Notes under the pieces: model-generated
Told to the model about the DNA's origin: nothing
Seen by the model: the letters and a program-made list of their open reading frames with translations, nothing else
Databases searched by the model: none
Position numbers and translations under genes: made by a program
Shown here: one piece after another, positions 22,055 through 30,118 of the stretch
How positions within the stretch are numbered: the first letter of the stretch is position 1
Layout of the letters: each line of letters starts with the position of its first letter
Assembly (NCBI RefSeq): GCF_030908245.1
Contig: NZ_JAVFJJ010000001.1
Coordinates: 1 to 64,000 of the forward strand
DNA from: Sinomonas sp. ASV322
GTDB lineage: Bacteria; Actinomycetota; Actinomycetes; Actinomycetales; Micrococcaceae
Reading direction: 5' to 3'
Length of the DNA stretch: 64,000 bases

Positions 22055-22612
22055 ATGACCAGGATCGCCATCGTCACGGGCAGCACCCGAGACGGCCGGA
22101 AGAATCGCGAGGTAGCCGAATGGGTTTTGGCTCAGGCCCAGCGTCGCGCGGACGCGGACTTCGAACTCGTCGACATCGCGGACTACCGTCTCCCGCTCCT
22201 CGGCCAGCACGCCCCCGAGCAGTCCTCGTCCGGCATCGCCAAGTTCTCATCGCGAATGGGCGAGTTCGACGGCTACGTATTCATCACCCCCGAGTACAAC
22301 CACTCGGTCTCGCCCGCGCTCGCCAACGCGCTGAGCTATCTCAAGCCTGAGCTCGCCAACAAGAGCGCGGGCATCGTCTCCTACGGCTCGGCGTTCGGCG
22401 TGCGAGCCGTCGAGCACCTGCGCGCGATCCTCTCCGAGCTCCAGATCGCCCACGTGCAGAAGACCGGCATGTTCTCGCTCTTCATGGACTTCCGCGATGG
22501 GCATTTCGCGCCGAGTGAACTCCAGGCCGCGTCGATCCTGCCCGTTCTGGACCAGACCGTCCTGTGGGCGCGGGCGCTCGAGTCCGTGCGCGCCGAGGCG
22601 GCCGTCGCCTGA
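22055..22612 (+). CDS. NADPH-dependent FMN reductase / quinone reductase
   Basis: The product is 185 aa. ATG 22055 follows AGGAGGAA. It has the flavodoxin-like fold with ATP/FMN loop IVTGSTRDGRKNREVAEW and the family motif FITPEYNHSVSPALANALSY. It reduces FMN, quinones or other acceptors at NADPH expense. It is divergent from and probably repressed by the adjacent MarR protein, fitting an electrophile or quinone stress response. Confidence 0.88.
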   Translation: MTRIAIVTGSTRDGRKNREVAEWVLAQAQRRADADFELVDIADYRLPLLGQHAPEQSSSGIAKFSSRMGEFDGYVFITPEYNHSVSPALANALSYLKPELANKSAGIVSYGSAFGVRAVEHLRAILSELQIAHVQKTGMFSLFMDFRDGHFAPSELQAASILPVLDQTVLWARALESVRAEAAVA

Positions 22613-22649
22613 GTAGGATTCTCAGGACCCCCATCGCTGTGTGGTCCGA

Positions 22650-22724
22650 CCTTCCGGCCGCGTCACGACTCTGCTAAGCAGGGAGGACGAAAGGTCTGAC
22701 AGGCCGCGGGACGCGGCCGGAAGG
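22650..22724 (+). promoter_or_regulatory. Switch-like RNA leader that can hide the ribosome-binding site
   Basis: A 15-nt arm CCTTCCGGCCGCGTC (22650-22664) pairs perfectly with GACGCGGCCGGAAGG (22710-22724). The latter contains the GGAAGG ribosome-binding site of the gene at 22732. A competing hairpin GGCCGCG-GGA-CGCGGCC (22702-22718) uses part of the same right arm and would leave GGAAGG free. Small hairpins (CTGC/GCAG at 22671-22681) lie inside the loop. The two mutually exclusive folds are visible in sequence; a regulatory role is inference. It matches no riboswitch class I recognise. Confidence 0.55.
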
Positions 22725-22731
22725 GTGTTCC

Positions 22732-23577
22732 ATGAAGATCGCACTGACCGGCGGGAGCGGGAAGCTCGGCCGGGTCGCCGTCGACCATCTCCGCTCATCG
22801 GGCCACGAGGTGTGGAACCTCGACCGCGTAGGGGAGCGCGACCGGGGCTTCATCCAGACCGACCTGGCCGACTACGGGCAGGTGATCGACGCCCTCGGCG
22901 GCGTTGACGACCGCTACGACGGGATCGACGCCGTCGTCCACCTCGGTGCGATCCCGGCCCCGGGCCTCGCCCCGGACTCCGCGACGTTCCGCAACAACAT
23001 GCTCTCGACCTACAGCGTCTTCGAGGCGTCGCGAAAGCTCGGCATCAATCGGATCGTGTACGCGTCGAGCGAGACCGTGCTGGGCCTGCCCTTCGACATC
23101 GATCCGCCGTACATCCCCGTCGACGAGGAATACGAGGCCCGGCCCGAGAGCACGTATTCGCTCGTCAAGCATCTCGAGGAGCAGATGGCGCGCCAGCTGT
23201 GCCGGTGGAATCCCGAGCTGAGCGTCTCGGCGCTCCGCTTCTCGAACGTCATGGTGCCCGCGGACTATGCGCAGTTCCCGTCGTTCGACGCCGATGCCCG
23301 CGCGCGCAAATGGAACCTGTGGGGCTACATCGACGCGCGGGACGGCGCACAGGCCATCGAGAAGGCCGTTCTCGCGGCCCGGCCGGGCTTCGAGGCGTAT
23401 ATCATCGCGGCCGCGGACACGGTCATGAGCCGTTCCTCGGCTGGGCTCGCCGCGGAGGTCTTCCCGAAGGTGCGCGTGACCAAGGAACTCGGCGAGCACG
23501 AGACGATGCTCGGCATCGACAAGGCTCGCCGGCTCCTTGGCTTCGATCCGCAGTTCAGCTGGCGCCAGGGGGCGTAG
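22732..23577 (+). CDS. NAD-dependent epimerase/dehydratase (extended SDR)
   Basis: The product is 281 aa. The Rossmann NAD motif is TGGSGKLGRVAVDHL, the acidic NAD-ribose region is NLDRVGERD, and the active site is SSETVLG with YSLVK (YxxxK). The size and pattern are like uronate dehydrogenase or UDP-sugar epimerase-type enzymes; the substrate is unknown. Expression is probably governed by the structured leader before it. It faces the RpiB/kinase operon convergently, so it may act on a related sugar. Confidence 0.8.
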   Translation: MKIALTGGSGKLGRVAVDHLRSSGHEVWNLDRVGERDRGFIQTDLADYGQVIDALGGVDDRYDGIDAVVHLGAIPAPGLAPDSATFRNNMLSTYSVFEASRKLGINRIVYASSETVLGLPFDIDPPYIPVDEEYEARPESTYSLVKHLEEQMARQLCRWNPELSVSALRFSNVMVPADYAQFPSFDADARARKWNLWGYIDARDGAQAIEKAVLAARPGFEAYIIAAADTVMSRSSAGLAAEVFPKVRVTKELGEHETMLGIDKARRLLGFDPQFSWRQGA

Positions 23578-23623
23578 CAGCGCAGGGGCGCCCGGGTCAG
23601 CCGTGCGCCCCGCGTGCTCGCCC

Positions 23624-24091
23624 TCAGCAGCCCTCGTAGTCCGTGAGGACCTTGACCTTCGCGGCGGAGGCTGACGAAGGATCGAACGTGTAGCCGATCC
23701 ACTCCCTCGCGAGCCGTCGCGCGAGCTCGAGGCCCACGACCCGTTGTCCCATGGCGAGCACCTGGCAGTTGTTGGACAGCACCGAGCGCTCCACCGAGAA
23801 CGAGTCGTGGGCCGTCGCGGCGCGGATTCCCTCGACCTTGTTCGCGGCGATCGCGACGCCCAGGCCCGTGCCGCAGAACAGGATCGCCCGGTCGGCCTGC
23901 CCGTCCTTGATGAGCTGCCCCGCTGCCAGCCCCACGTACGGATACGGCTTCTCGAAGTCGTCGTCGCCTCGGTGCACGCCGATGTCGATGACCTCCGCTA
24001 CGCGCGGATCGGCCTCGAAGTCCGCGACGACCGCGTCCTTGTAGTCGACGCCCGCCTCGTCTGAGCCGAGCACAATCCTCAGTCCGGTCAT
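23624..24091 (-). CDS. RpiB/LacAB-family sugar-phosphate isomerase
   Basis: The product is 155 aa. It shows the RpiB fold with catalytic Cys73 in LFCGTGLGVAIAANKVEGIR and the conserved GSDEAGVDYKD start. RpiB relatives interconvert ribose-5-P/ribulose-5-P, allose-6-P or, in tetritol pathways, D-erythrulose-4-P/D-erythrose-4-P. It lies last in an operon with a DhaK-type kinase, an SDR and a TIM-barrel isomerase. The tetrose-phosphate role (DerI-like) is therefore the most consistent, but unproven. It begins 18 nt after the kinase. Confidence 0.8.
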   Translation of the reverse strand: MTGLRIVLGSDEAGVDYKDAVVADFEADPRVAEVIDIGVHRGDDDFEKPYPYVGLAAGQLIKDGQADRAILFCGTGLGVAIAANKVEGIRAATAHDSFSVERSVLSNNCQVLAMGQRVVGLELARRLAREWIGYTFDPSSASAAKVKVLTDYEGC

Positions 24092-24109
24092 TGTTCTCTG
24101 CCTTTCGGG

Positions 24110-25867
24110 TCAGTGGGCCGCTGTCGCGGTCTGGGGGTCGAGTTCCGGCCCGATGGCCGCGAACACTGCCGCGAGCGAGATCGCGCCGGGGTCCGGGGTG
24201 CCGACGCTCTTCTCCGCGAGGGGACGTGCGCGTCCCTTCCGCGGGCGCAGCTCGGCGGTGGACTGCGCGGCGCTCGCCGCAGCGTCCGCCGCCGTCGTCC
24301 ACGCCTCGCCAAGCGGCAGGCCGCGTTCGACGGCGGCGCTCAGCTCTGCGGTGAACGGGGCGAGGGCGTCGACAAGGGTTTTGTCGCCTGGCTGGGCGCC
24401 GCCCAAGGCGAGGATGCGCCCCGCGAACGCTGCAATGCCCGCCGCGAGCGCGCCGTCGTCGGGCCGCGCGTCGTCGCCGAGGGTCTCGCCCCATGCGCGC
24501 AGACCCGCGCCCCACAGGACGCCCGAGGTGCCACCGGCCTTGTCGGCCCACGCGTCGCCCGCGGCGGCGAGGAGCGAACCCGCGCCGCTCCCTGCCGCGG
24601 CGGCGTCCTGCGCCGCCGCAACCGCGGCGTCGACGCCGCGAACCATCCCGCGACCATGGTCGCCGTCGCCCGCGACTGCGTCGAGCGCGCCGAGCTCGGG
24701 CTCGAGCTCGTGCAGCGTGCGCTGCGCCGCGGCCAGGGCGGCGAGGCACTGCGCCGCGTACTCCCGCGACGCGGCGCTCGCGAGTCGCGCCTCGCTCACG
24801 TCGCGGGCGCCCGCGACCCCGGCGGAGCGGACCACGGGGGGCTCCGCGGTGGCCGGGCGCTCGTTCCGGACGACGGCGCCGCGGCGGTACGCCGGGGTTT
24901 CCGCGGGCGCGAGCCACAGCTCTTCGAGTTCTTCGTCGAGCCACATGAGCGTGAGGGAGACGCCCGCCATGTCGAGGCTCGTGACGAGCTCGCCGACTTC
25001 GGGCGCCACGAGCTCGAGCCCGCTGTCGCGCAGAAGCGGTGCGACCGTGCGCCACAGGACGAACAGCTCCTCGGCCTTCGTGCTGCCGAGGCCGTTGAGG
25101 ATCACCACGACGCGGCGGCCCGCGCCTTCCGGGCGCTCCGCGAGCACCCCGGCGACGAGCTCCCGGCCCAGGTCCTCGGCGCGGGGGAGCGGGAGGTCCC
25201 TGAGCCCGGGCTCGCCATGGATGCCGAGCCCGAGGCCCATGAAACCTTCGGGGAGCGAGAACAGCGGATGCTCGGCGCCCGGGAACGTGCAGCCCGCGAA
25301 CGCGGTGCCGAGCGTCCGCGTGGCGTGGTTGGCCTTGCGGCCCAGACGGACGACCTCGTCGAGGTCGGCACCCGACTCGGCCGCGGCGCCCATGACCTTG
25401 AACACCGTGAAGTCGCCGGCGATGCCCCGACGCCGCTCGAGTTCGGAGGGCGGCGCGCTCGCGACGTCGTCCGTCACGACGACGTTCTCGGCGCGGATTC
25501 CTTCGGCGCGCAGGCGCTCCGTGGCCACGCCGAAGTTCATGACGTCTCCCGCGTAGTTGCCGTACGCGAACACCACGCCGGCCCCGGAATCGGCGGCCCG
25601 GGCTACGGAAGCGGCCTGCTGCGCGGACGGCGACGTGAAGATGTTGCCCACGACCGCACCGTCGGCGAAGCCCGCGCCGATGAGCCCGGCGAAGGCGGGG
25701 TAATGGCCCGAGCCGCCGCCCAGCAGGACGGCGACCTTGGGCTGCGCGGGCCGGGAGCGGCGAACGGCCCCGCCCTCGACGCGCTCGACGAGGCTCGCGT
25801 ATGCGTCACAGAAGCCGTCGAGGGCCTCGTCGGCGAAGTCGGCGGGATTGTTGGCGATGTGCGTCAT
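24110..25867 (-). CDS. DhaK-DhaL fusion kinase (dihydroxyacetone / erythrulose kinase type)
   Basis: The product is 585 aa; the start is preceded by GAAGGAG. The N-terminal DhaK domain (~1-330) has GGGSGHYPAFAG and covalent-substrate His217 in GLGIHGEPG. A linker (~330-370) leads to a DhaL ATP domain with Mg-binding Asp residues in VAGDGDHGRGM and PGDKTLVDAL. Fused enzymes use ATP rather than a PTS donor. Known substrates are dihydroxyacetone, glyceraldehyde, D- and L-erythrulose and related ketoses. Given an RpiB-like isomerase and a split transketolase nearby, a tetrulose (or apulose-like) substrate is inferred. Confidence 0.85.
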   Translation of the reverse strand: MTHIANNPADFADEALDGFCDAYASLVERVEGGAVRRSRPAQPKVAVLLGGGSGHYPAFAGLIGAGFADGAVVGNIFTSPSAQQAASVARAADSGAGVVFAYGNYAGDVMNFGVATERLRAEGIRAENVVVTDDVASAPPSELERRRGIAGDFTVFKVMGAAAESGADLDEVVRLGRKANHATRTLGTAFAGCTFPGAEHPLFSLPEGFMGLGLGIHGEPGLRDLPLPRAEDLGRELVAGVLAERPEGAGRRVVVILNGLGSTKAEELFVLWRTVAPLLRDSGLELVAPEVGELVTSLDMAGVSLTLMWLDEELEELWLAPAETPAYRRGAVVRNERPATAEPPVVRSAGVAGARDVSEARLASAASREYAAQCLAALAAAQRTLHELEPELGALDAVAGDGDHGRGMVRGVDAAVAAAQDAAAAGSGAGSLLAAAGDAWADKAGGTSGVLWGAGLRAWGETLGDDARPDDGALAAGIAAFAGRILALGGAQPGDKTLVDALAPFTAELSAAVERGLPLGEAWTTAADAAASAAQSTAELRPRKGRARPLAEKSVGTPDPGAISLAAVFAAIGPELDPQTATAAH

Positions 25868-25893
25868 GGATGTCTCCTTCGACTGTGTCTGCC

Positions 25894-25921
25894 TGCACTG
25901 GCGCCCGGGGGCGTCAGTGCA
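25894..25921 (-). other. Hairpin between SDR stop and kinase start
   Basis: TGCACTGGCGCC and GGCGTCAGTGCA form a 12-bp stem with one G-U pair and a CGGG loop. The stem overlaps the last codons of the SDR gene and lies 27 nt before the kinase ATG. It could moderate read-through or protect the message; no T-run follows. Confidence 0.5.
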
Positions 25922-26699
25922 TGTGGCTTCCGCCGTTGATGTCCACCGTGGTGCCCGTGAGGTACGCGGCGTCCTCGGAGGAGAGCCACGTGATGACGGC
26001 GGCGATCTCCTCCGTGGACGCGGTGCGGCCCACAGGGATGTCGCGAGCGATCGCGGCTTCCTGCTCGTCGGTGCTGCCCACGCGGATGTTCGTGTCCACG
26101 GCGCCCGGCGTGATGGCGTTGACGGTCACGCCCGTGGGGGCGATCTCGCGCGCGAGCGCCTTCGTGAAGCCGAGGATGGCTGCCTTCGCGGAGGAGTAGG
26201 GGACGCGGCCGAACACGCCGCCGCCGCGCTGGGCGGAGACGGAGGACATGTTGACGATCCGGCCCCAGCCGGCGTCGATCATGGCCGGGAGGAACGCCTT
26301 CGTCACGAGGTACGTGCCCGTCGCGTTGACGGCCATGACCTTGTTCCAGAGGGCGAGGTCCGTCTCGAGGAACGGGACGGGGGACGTAATGCCCGCGATG
26401 TTCGCGAGGGCGCCAATCACGGGGAGGCGGCCGGCGGCGGTCTCCGCCGCGACAGCGGCCTGCGCGGCCGCGACCGAGGCCTCGTCCGCGACGTCGGTCT
26501 CGTGGCCGAACGCCGGGACGTTGAACTCGTTCGCGATCTCCTGGGCGACCTTTGCGGTCTTCTCGCCGTCAAGATCGAGGACGACGACGCCCCAGCCTTC
26601 GCGGGCGAAGCGGCGGGCCGTCGCGAGGCCGATGCCGCGGTCGGACGTGGCGCCCGTGAGGACGGCGGTGCGCTGGATGCTGCGCTGTGTGGTGCTCAT
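25914..26699 (-). CDS. Short-chain dehydrogenase/reductase (polyol dehydrogenase candidate)
   Basis: The product is 261 aa; AAGGA precedes the ATG. It is a classical SDR: TGATSDRGIGLATARRFA (NAD(P) motif), NIAGI, NMSSVSAQRG (Ser) and YSSAKAAILGFTKALA (Tyr, Lys). The Asp in VVVLDLDGEK favours NAD over NADP. In this operon it is a good candidate for oxidising a polyol such as a tetritol to the ketose phosphorylated by the next enzyme. Confidence 0.85.
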   Translation of the reverse strand: MSTTQRSIQRTAVLTGATSDRGIGLATARRFAREGWGVVVLDLDGEKTAKVAQEIANEFNVPAFGHETDVADEASVAAAQAAVAAETAAGRLPVIGALANIAGITSPVPFLETDLALWNKVMAVNATGTYLVTKAFLPAMIDAGWGRIVNMSSVSAQRGGGVFGRVPYSSAKAAILGFTKALAREIAPTGVTVNAITPGAVDTNIRVGSTDEQEAAIARDIPVGRTASTEEIAAVITWLSSEDAAYLTGTTVDINGGSHMH

Positions 26700-26763
26700 A
26701 CGTGGTTCCTTGCTGGTCGTTTCGTGGGGCTGGCTCTTGGGGGTGGGCCGGGGGTGGCGGGAT

Positions 26764-27591
26764 TCAGATGAGGCCGCTGATGAAGCTCGCTGCCTTGGCC
26801 GCGGCGGCCGGACGCTCGTCGTGGGTGAGGTCCCGCGTCTCGAGCTCGAGCGTGAAATGGCCGTCATAGCCGAGCTCGCGGAGCGCCCCGAGCCCGCCCG
26901 CGAAATCGACGTCGCCCGCCCCGATGCTGCGGTGGATGTCGCCGGGGACGGCGTCGCGGAGGTGGACGTGGGCGATGCGGGGCCCGAGCGCGCGGGCAGC
27001 GGCTTCGAAGCCGCCGCCCGAGGCGACCGCGTGGCTCGAGTCGAGCACATGCCGAACGCCCGTGCCGTCGAGCCGCTCGGAGAGCGCGAGCGCGCGGTCG
27101 AGGTTCCAGCTCAGGCGCAGGACGTGCAGCGACTCGGTCCAGAGGCCGAGGCCGCGCGCGGCCGCCGCCTCGGCGGCCGTGGAGAGTTCCGCCGCGACGA
27201 GGTCGAGGTCCGCGTCCAGGCTTGCGACCGGTTCGTGGTCGAGGGCGCCACACGGGAGCACGAGCGCCTCGGCCTCGACAGCTTCGGCGAGATCGAGCAG
27301 CCGGTCGAGGTGCTCGCGGCGTTCGCGGCGCGCCTCCGGGCTGAGAGGCGCGTTGAGGTCGCCGATATCGCCGTTGACCGATCGGACGCGCAGGCCACTG
27401 CGTGCCACGTCGGCAGAGACCGCAGCCACAGCTTCGCGATCGAGCGTGTAGGGGACGTGGTCGCACACGCCGGGCAGTGCGCCGAGGTCGATCTCCTCGA
27501 AGCCTGCACCCGCCATCGTGGCGAGCGCCGAGGGGAGATCGAGGTGGCGGAAGCTGATCGACGAACAGCCGAGCCGGGAGTGGTACATCAT
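26764..27591 (-). CDS. TIM-barrel sugar-phosphate isomerase/epimerase (AP_endonuc_2 family)
   Basis: The product is 275 aa from ATG 27591; ATG 27588 is also possible, and AAGGA precedes both. Xylose-isomerase-like barrel features are SVNGDIGD, LVLPCGALD, LWTESLHVLRLSWN, HVLDSSHA, RIAHVHLRDA and FTLELETRD, the Glu/His/Asp metal ligands expected of this family. In M. smegmatis tetritol loci a protein of this family isomerises erythrulose phosphate (LerI); that role is inferred here. It is the first gene of the minus operon and faces operators of the divergent regulator-controlled promoter. Confidence 0.8.
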   Translation of the reverse strand: MMYHSRLGCSSISFRHLDLPSALATMAGAGFEEIDLGALPGVCDHVPYTLDREAVAAVSADVARSGLRVRSVNGDIGDLNAPLSPEARRERREHLDRLLDLAEAVEAEALVLPCGALDHEPVASLDADLDLVAAELSTAAEAAAARGLGLWTESLHVLRLSWNLDRALALSERLDGTGVRHVLDSSHAVASGGGFEAAARALGPRIAHVHLRDAVPGDIHRSIGAGDVDFAGGLGALRELGYDGHFTLELETRDLTHDERPAAAAKAASFISGLI

Positions 27592-27629
27592 GGGGTCCTT
27601 TTCCGCACGGTGGCCTTCCAATGCCGGGG

Positions 27630-27689
27630 ATCGACTGCTCCGCAACTGTCGTTTTGAGCTCTCAGAACGACAGTTGCGGAGCAGTCGAT
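27630..27689. repeat. Dispersed palindromic element, copy 1
   Basis: Two 29-nt arms (27630-27658 and 27661-27689) are complementary at all but one position (G-U) with a 2-nt loop. The core is GCTCCGCAACTGTCGTT. A diverged copy sits at 45878-45935 before der. It has no T-run and occurs at the 5' side of genes, so it is better explained as a dispersed intergenic palindrome than a terminator. Confidence 0.8.
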
Positions 27690-27725
27690 GGATGGGAGAG
27701 GTGAGCTGGATAACACCTTACGAGC

Positions 27726-27814
27726 GTTGACTGTTGACAGTCAACTCTAATAGTTGACGGTTGACACCAATCTGTGTCCCGCCGCACACTGGCTTATTAT
27801 GTTGACTGTCGACA
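27726..27814. promoter_or_regulatory. Divergent promoter with three GntR-type operator repeats
   Basis: The motif GTTGACNGTYGACA occurs three times: 27726-27739, 27753-27766 and 27801-27814. The first is part of the perfect palindrome TTGACTGTTGACAGTCAA (27727-27744). The same 12-base core recurs before the gntR gene at 31277. The region lies between the isomerase operon (minus) and the transporter operon (plus), so one regulator can control both. Confidence 0.75.
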
Positions 27815-27869
27815 GCGACCGAGGGGGAAGTCTTCCCCGCGAGGCCCGTCGATCTTGGAAGGAACAGCA

Positions 27870-29207
27870 ATGAGCAACGAGGCTCTGGCCCTGCGCGGCC
27901 CGGTCCACGGAACCCGAGACGCGCGCCGTGTGGCCATCGGCTCCAGCGTGGGCGCCGTCATCGAAACCTACGACTTCATCGGCTTCGGCACCGCCGCCGC
28001 CCTCTATTTCAGCAAGGCGTTCTTCCCGAACGCCGATCCCGTCACCGCAACGCTCTCTTCCTTCGCAGCGCTCGGCGTCGGCTTCGCTGCGCGGCCGCTC
28101 GGAGGCTTCATCGGTGGTCACCTCGGCGACCGTTTGGGCCGCAAGCCGGTCCTCGTCGCCTCGCTCATCGTCATGGGCCTCGCGACGTTCGCGATCGGCC
28201 TTCTCCCGACCTACGCGCAGGTGGGCCTACTCGCTCCGTCGCTGCTCGTGGCCGTCCGCATCATCCAGGGCATCGCGTTCGGCGCCGAATGGGGCGGCGC
28301 CATCCTCATGGCGTACGAGCACGCGCCGTGGAAGAGCAAGGGGAAGTTCACCGGGATCGTCCAGTCGGGCTTCCCCGTCGGCCTGCTCCTGGCAAACCTG
28401 ACCTTCCTCGCGAGCGTGGGCCTCGGCGACCAGTGGGCATGGCGCGTCCCGTTCCTTGCGAGCATTGTCCTCGTCGCCGTCGGCCTGGTCATCCGCTCGA
28501 AGGTGCCCGAGTCCCCGGTCTTCGAGGACGTCAAGGACGCGGGCGCCCTCACGAAGGCGCCGATCGTCGACGTCGTCAAGAACGACTGGCGCAACATCCT
28601 GCGCGGCATCGGCCTGCGCATCGCCGAGACCGCGGGCTACGCCGTCTCGATCACGTACATGATTTCGTACCTCAACAGCGCCAAGCTTGCGGACAAGACG
28701 CAGACGCTCGTGGCGCTGTGCATCGCCTCGGCCATCGGCATCTTCGCGACGGCCGCATGGGCTCGGCTGACCGACAAGATCGGGCGCCGCCCCGTCTACC
28801 TCTGGTCTTGCACGTTCGCCGTGCTGTTCGGGGTGCCCATGTTCCTCCTCGTGAACACGGGCCTGTTCTTCTTCGTGATCGCGACGATCGTCATCTCGTA
28901 CGCCGTGTGCCAGAACTCCCTCGCGGGGGTCCAGGGTGCGTGGTTCCCCGAGCTCTTCCGCGCCAACACCCGCTCCTCCGGCGCGTCCCTGGCCTACCAG
29001 ATTTCCGCCATGGTCTCCGGCTTCACGCCGTTCATCACGACGATCCTGTTCGTCGCGCTCGGCTGGCTCGGCCCGGCGCTCCTGTTCAGCGTGTACGGCG
29101 CGATCGGCCTGTGGGCCGCGATCGCCACCCGCGAGACGTGGGGGAAGCGCGAGCGCAAGGCCGCCGAGGAGGCGTCAGCGGCCACCCCTCATCCGGTGAG
29201 CGCATGA
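27870..29207 (+). CDS. MHS-family MFS transporter
   Basis: The product is 445 aa; GGAAGG precedes ATG 27870. About 12 hydrophobic segments are seen. The metabolite:H+ symporter signature includes IETYDFIGFGTAAALYFSK near the N-terminus, GGHLGDRLGRKPVLV in loop 2-3 and RIIQGIAFGAEWGGAILM. MHS relatives import shikimate, ketoglutarate, proline/betaine and similar compounds. Co-transcription with transketolase halves (4-nt overlap) suggests uptake of the carbon source of this locus; polyol uptake by an MHS carrier would be atypical. Confidence 0.88.
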   Translation: MSNEALALRGPVHGTRDARRVAIGSSVGAVIETYDFIGFGTAAALYFSKAFFPNADPVTATLSSFAALGVGFAARPLGGFIGGHLGDRLGRKPVLVASLIVMGLATFAIGLLPTYAQVGLLAPSLLVAVRIIQGIAFGAEWGGAILMAYEHAPWKSKGKFTGIVQSGFPVGLLLANLTFLASVGLGDQWAWRVPFLASIVLVAVGLVIRSKVPESPVFEDVKDAGALTKAPIVDVVKNDWRNILRGIGLRIAETAGYAVSITYMISYLNSAKLADKTQTLVALCIASAIGIFATAAWARLTDKIGRRPVYLWSCTFAVLFGVPMFLLVNTGLFFFVIATIVISYAVCQNSLAGVQGAWFPELFRANTRSSGASLAYQISAMVSGFTPFITTILFVALGWLGPALLFSVYGAIGLWAAIATRETWGKRERKAAEEASAATPHPVSA

Positions 29208-30118
29208 GGGCCGAGGTGGCGGCGGGCCGCCGAGAGGCCGTCGAGGCAGCCGCCTACCGCATCCGCCAGCACGCGCTCGCGATGGGCGAGGTGCAGGGGC
29301 AGGGCTACGTGGGCCAGGCTCTCGGCGCGGCGGACATCCTCGCCGCCGTCTACGCCGACCAGCTCACGTACCGCGCCGAGGACCCCGCGTGGGACGGGCG
29401 CGACCGCTTCCTCCTTTCGACCGGGCACTACGCGATCGGGCTCTACGCCGCGTTCGCGGAGGCGGGTATCGTCCCCGTTGACGAGCTCGAGACCTACGGC
29501 TCCGACGGGTCGCGTCTCCCGATGTCCGGCATGTCGACGTACACGCCCGGCATGGAAATCTCGGGCGGTTCCCTCGGGCACGGCCTCGCGATCGCCGTCG
29601 GCCTCGCGTTGGGACTGCGCGCGCGGGGCAACGCCGCGCGCGTCCTCAATTTCCTGTCCGACGGCGAACTTGACGAGGGCTCGACATGGGAGGCCGCGAT
29701 GGGCGCCGCCCATCACGGCCTCGGGCGGCTCACCGCCGTCGTCGACATCAACGCGCTCCAGGCGGACGGGCCCACGGCGGGCGTGCTCCGCACGGAGCCG
29801 GTCGCCGAGAAGTGGGCCGCGTGCGGCTGGCACGTCGAGCGGGTCGACGGCAACGACGTCGGAGCGCTCCTCGCAGCGTTCGACGCGATCGCTGCCCGGG
29901 CAGAAGGCCACGGCGCAGCCGACGGCGACGGCCACGGAGCACCGTCCGTGATCCTGTGCGACACGAGGGTGGGCCGAGGAGTCCAGCTGCTCGAGGAGCG
30001 CGAGAAGGCGCATTTCATGCGGATCGAAGAGCACGAGTGGGCCGTGTGCCGCGAGCAGCTCGCGGTGGGGTACGCGGGCGCAGCCGCGGAACAGGCCGGA
30101 GAGAAGGTGTCCCCATGA
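29204..30118 (+). CDS. Transketolase, N-terminal (TPP-binding) subunit
   Basis: The product is 304 aa. It overlaps the transporter by ATGA. The TPP diphosphate/Mg motif is LSDGELDEGSTWEAAM then VVDINALQADG, and HGLAIAVGLALG is present. Only the N-terminal half of transketolase is encoded; the C-terminal half is the next gene, so the two form a split enzyme. Split transketolases are common in pathway-specific clusters, for example in branched-sugar and tetrose catabolism, where they move two-carbon units. Confidence 0.9.
   Translation: MRAEVAAGRREAVEAAAYRIRQHALAMGEVQGQGYVGQALGAADILAAVYADQLTYRAEDPAWDGRDRFLLSTGHYAIGLYAAFAEAGIVPVDELETYGSDGSRLPMSGMSTYTPGMEISGGSLGHGLAIAVGLALGLRARGNAARVLNFLSDGELDEGSTWEAAMGAAHHGLGRLTAVVDINALQADGPTAGVLRTEPVAEKWAACGWHVERVDGNDVGALLAAFDAIAARAEGHGAADGDGHGAPSVILCDTRVGRGVQLLEEREKAHFMRIEEHEWAVCREQLAVGYAGAAAEQAGEKVSP

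Noticed and set aside
24110-25867. Simple dihydroxyacetone kinase operon
   Set aside because: Not excluded, but an RpiB-like isomerase, TIM-barrel isomerase and split transketolase fit a tetrose or apiose-type pathway better.
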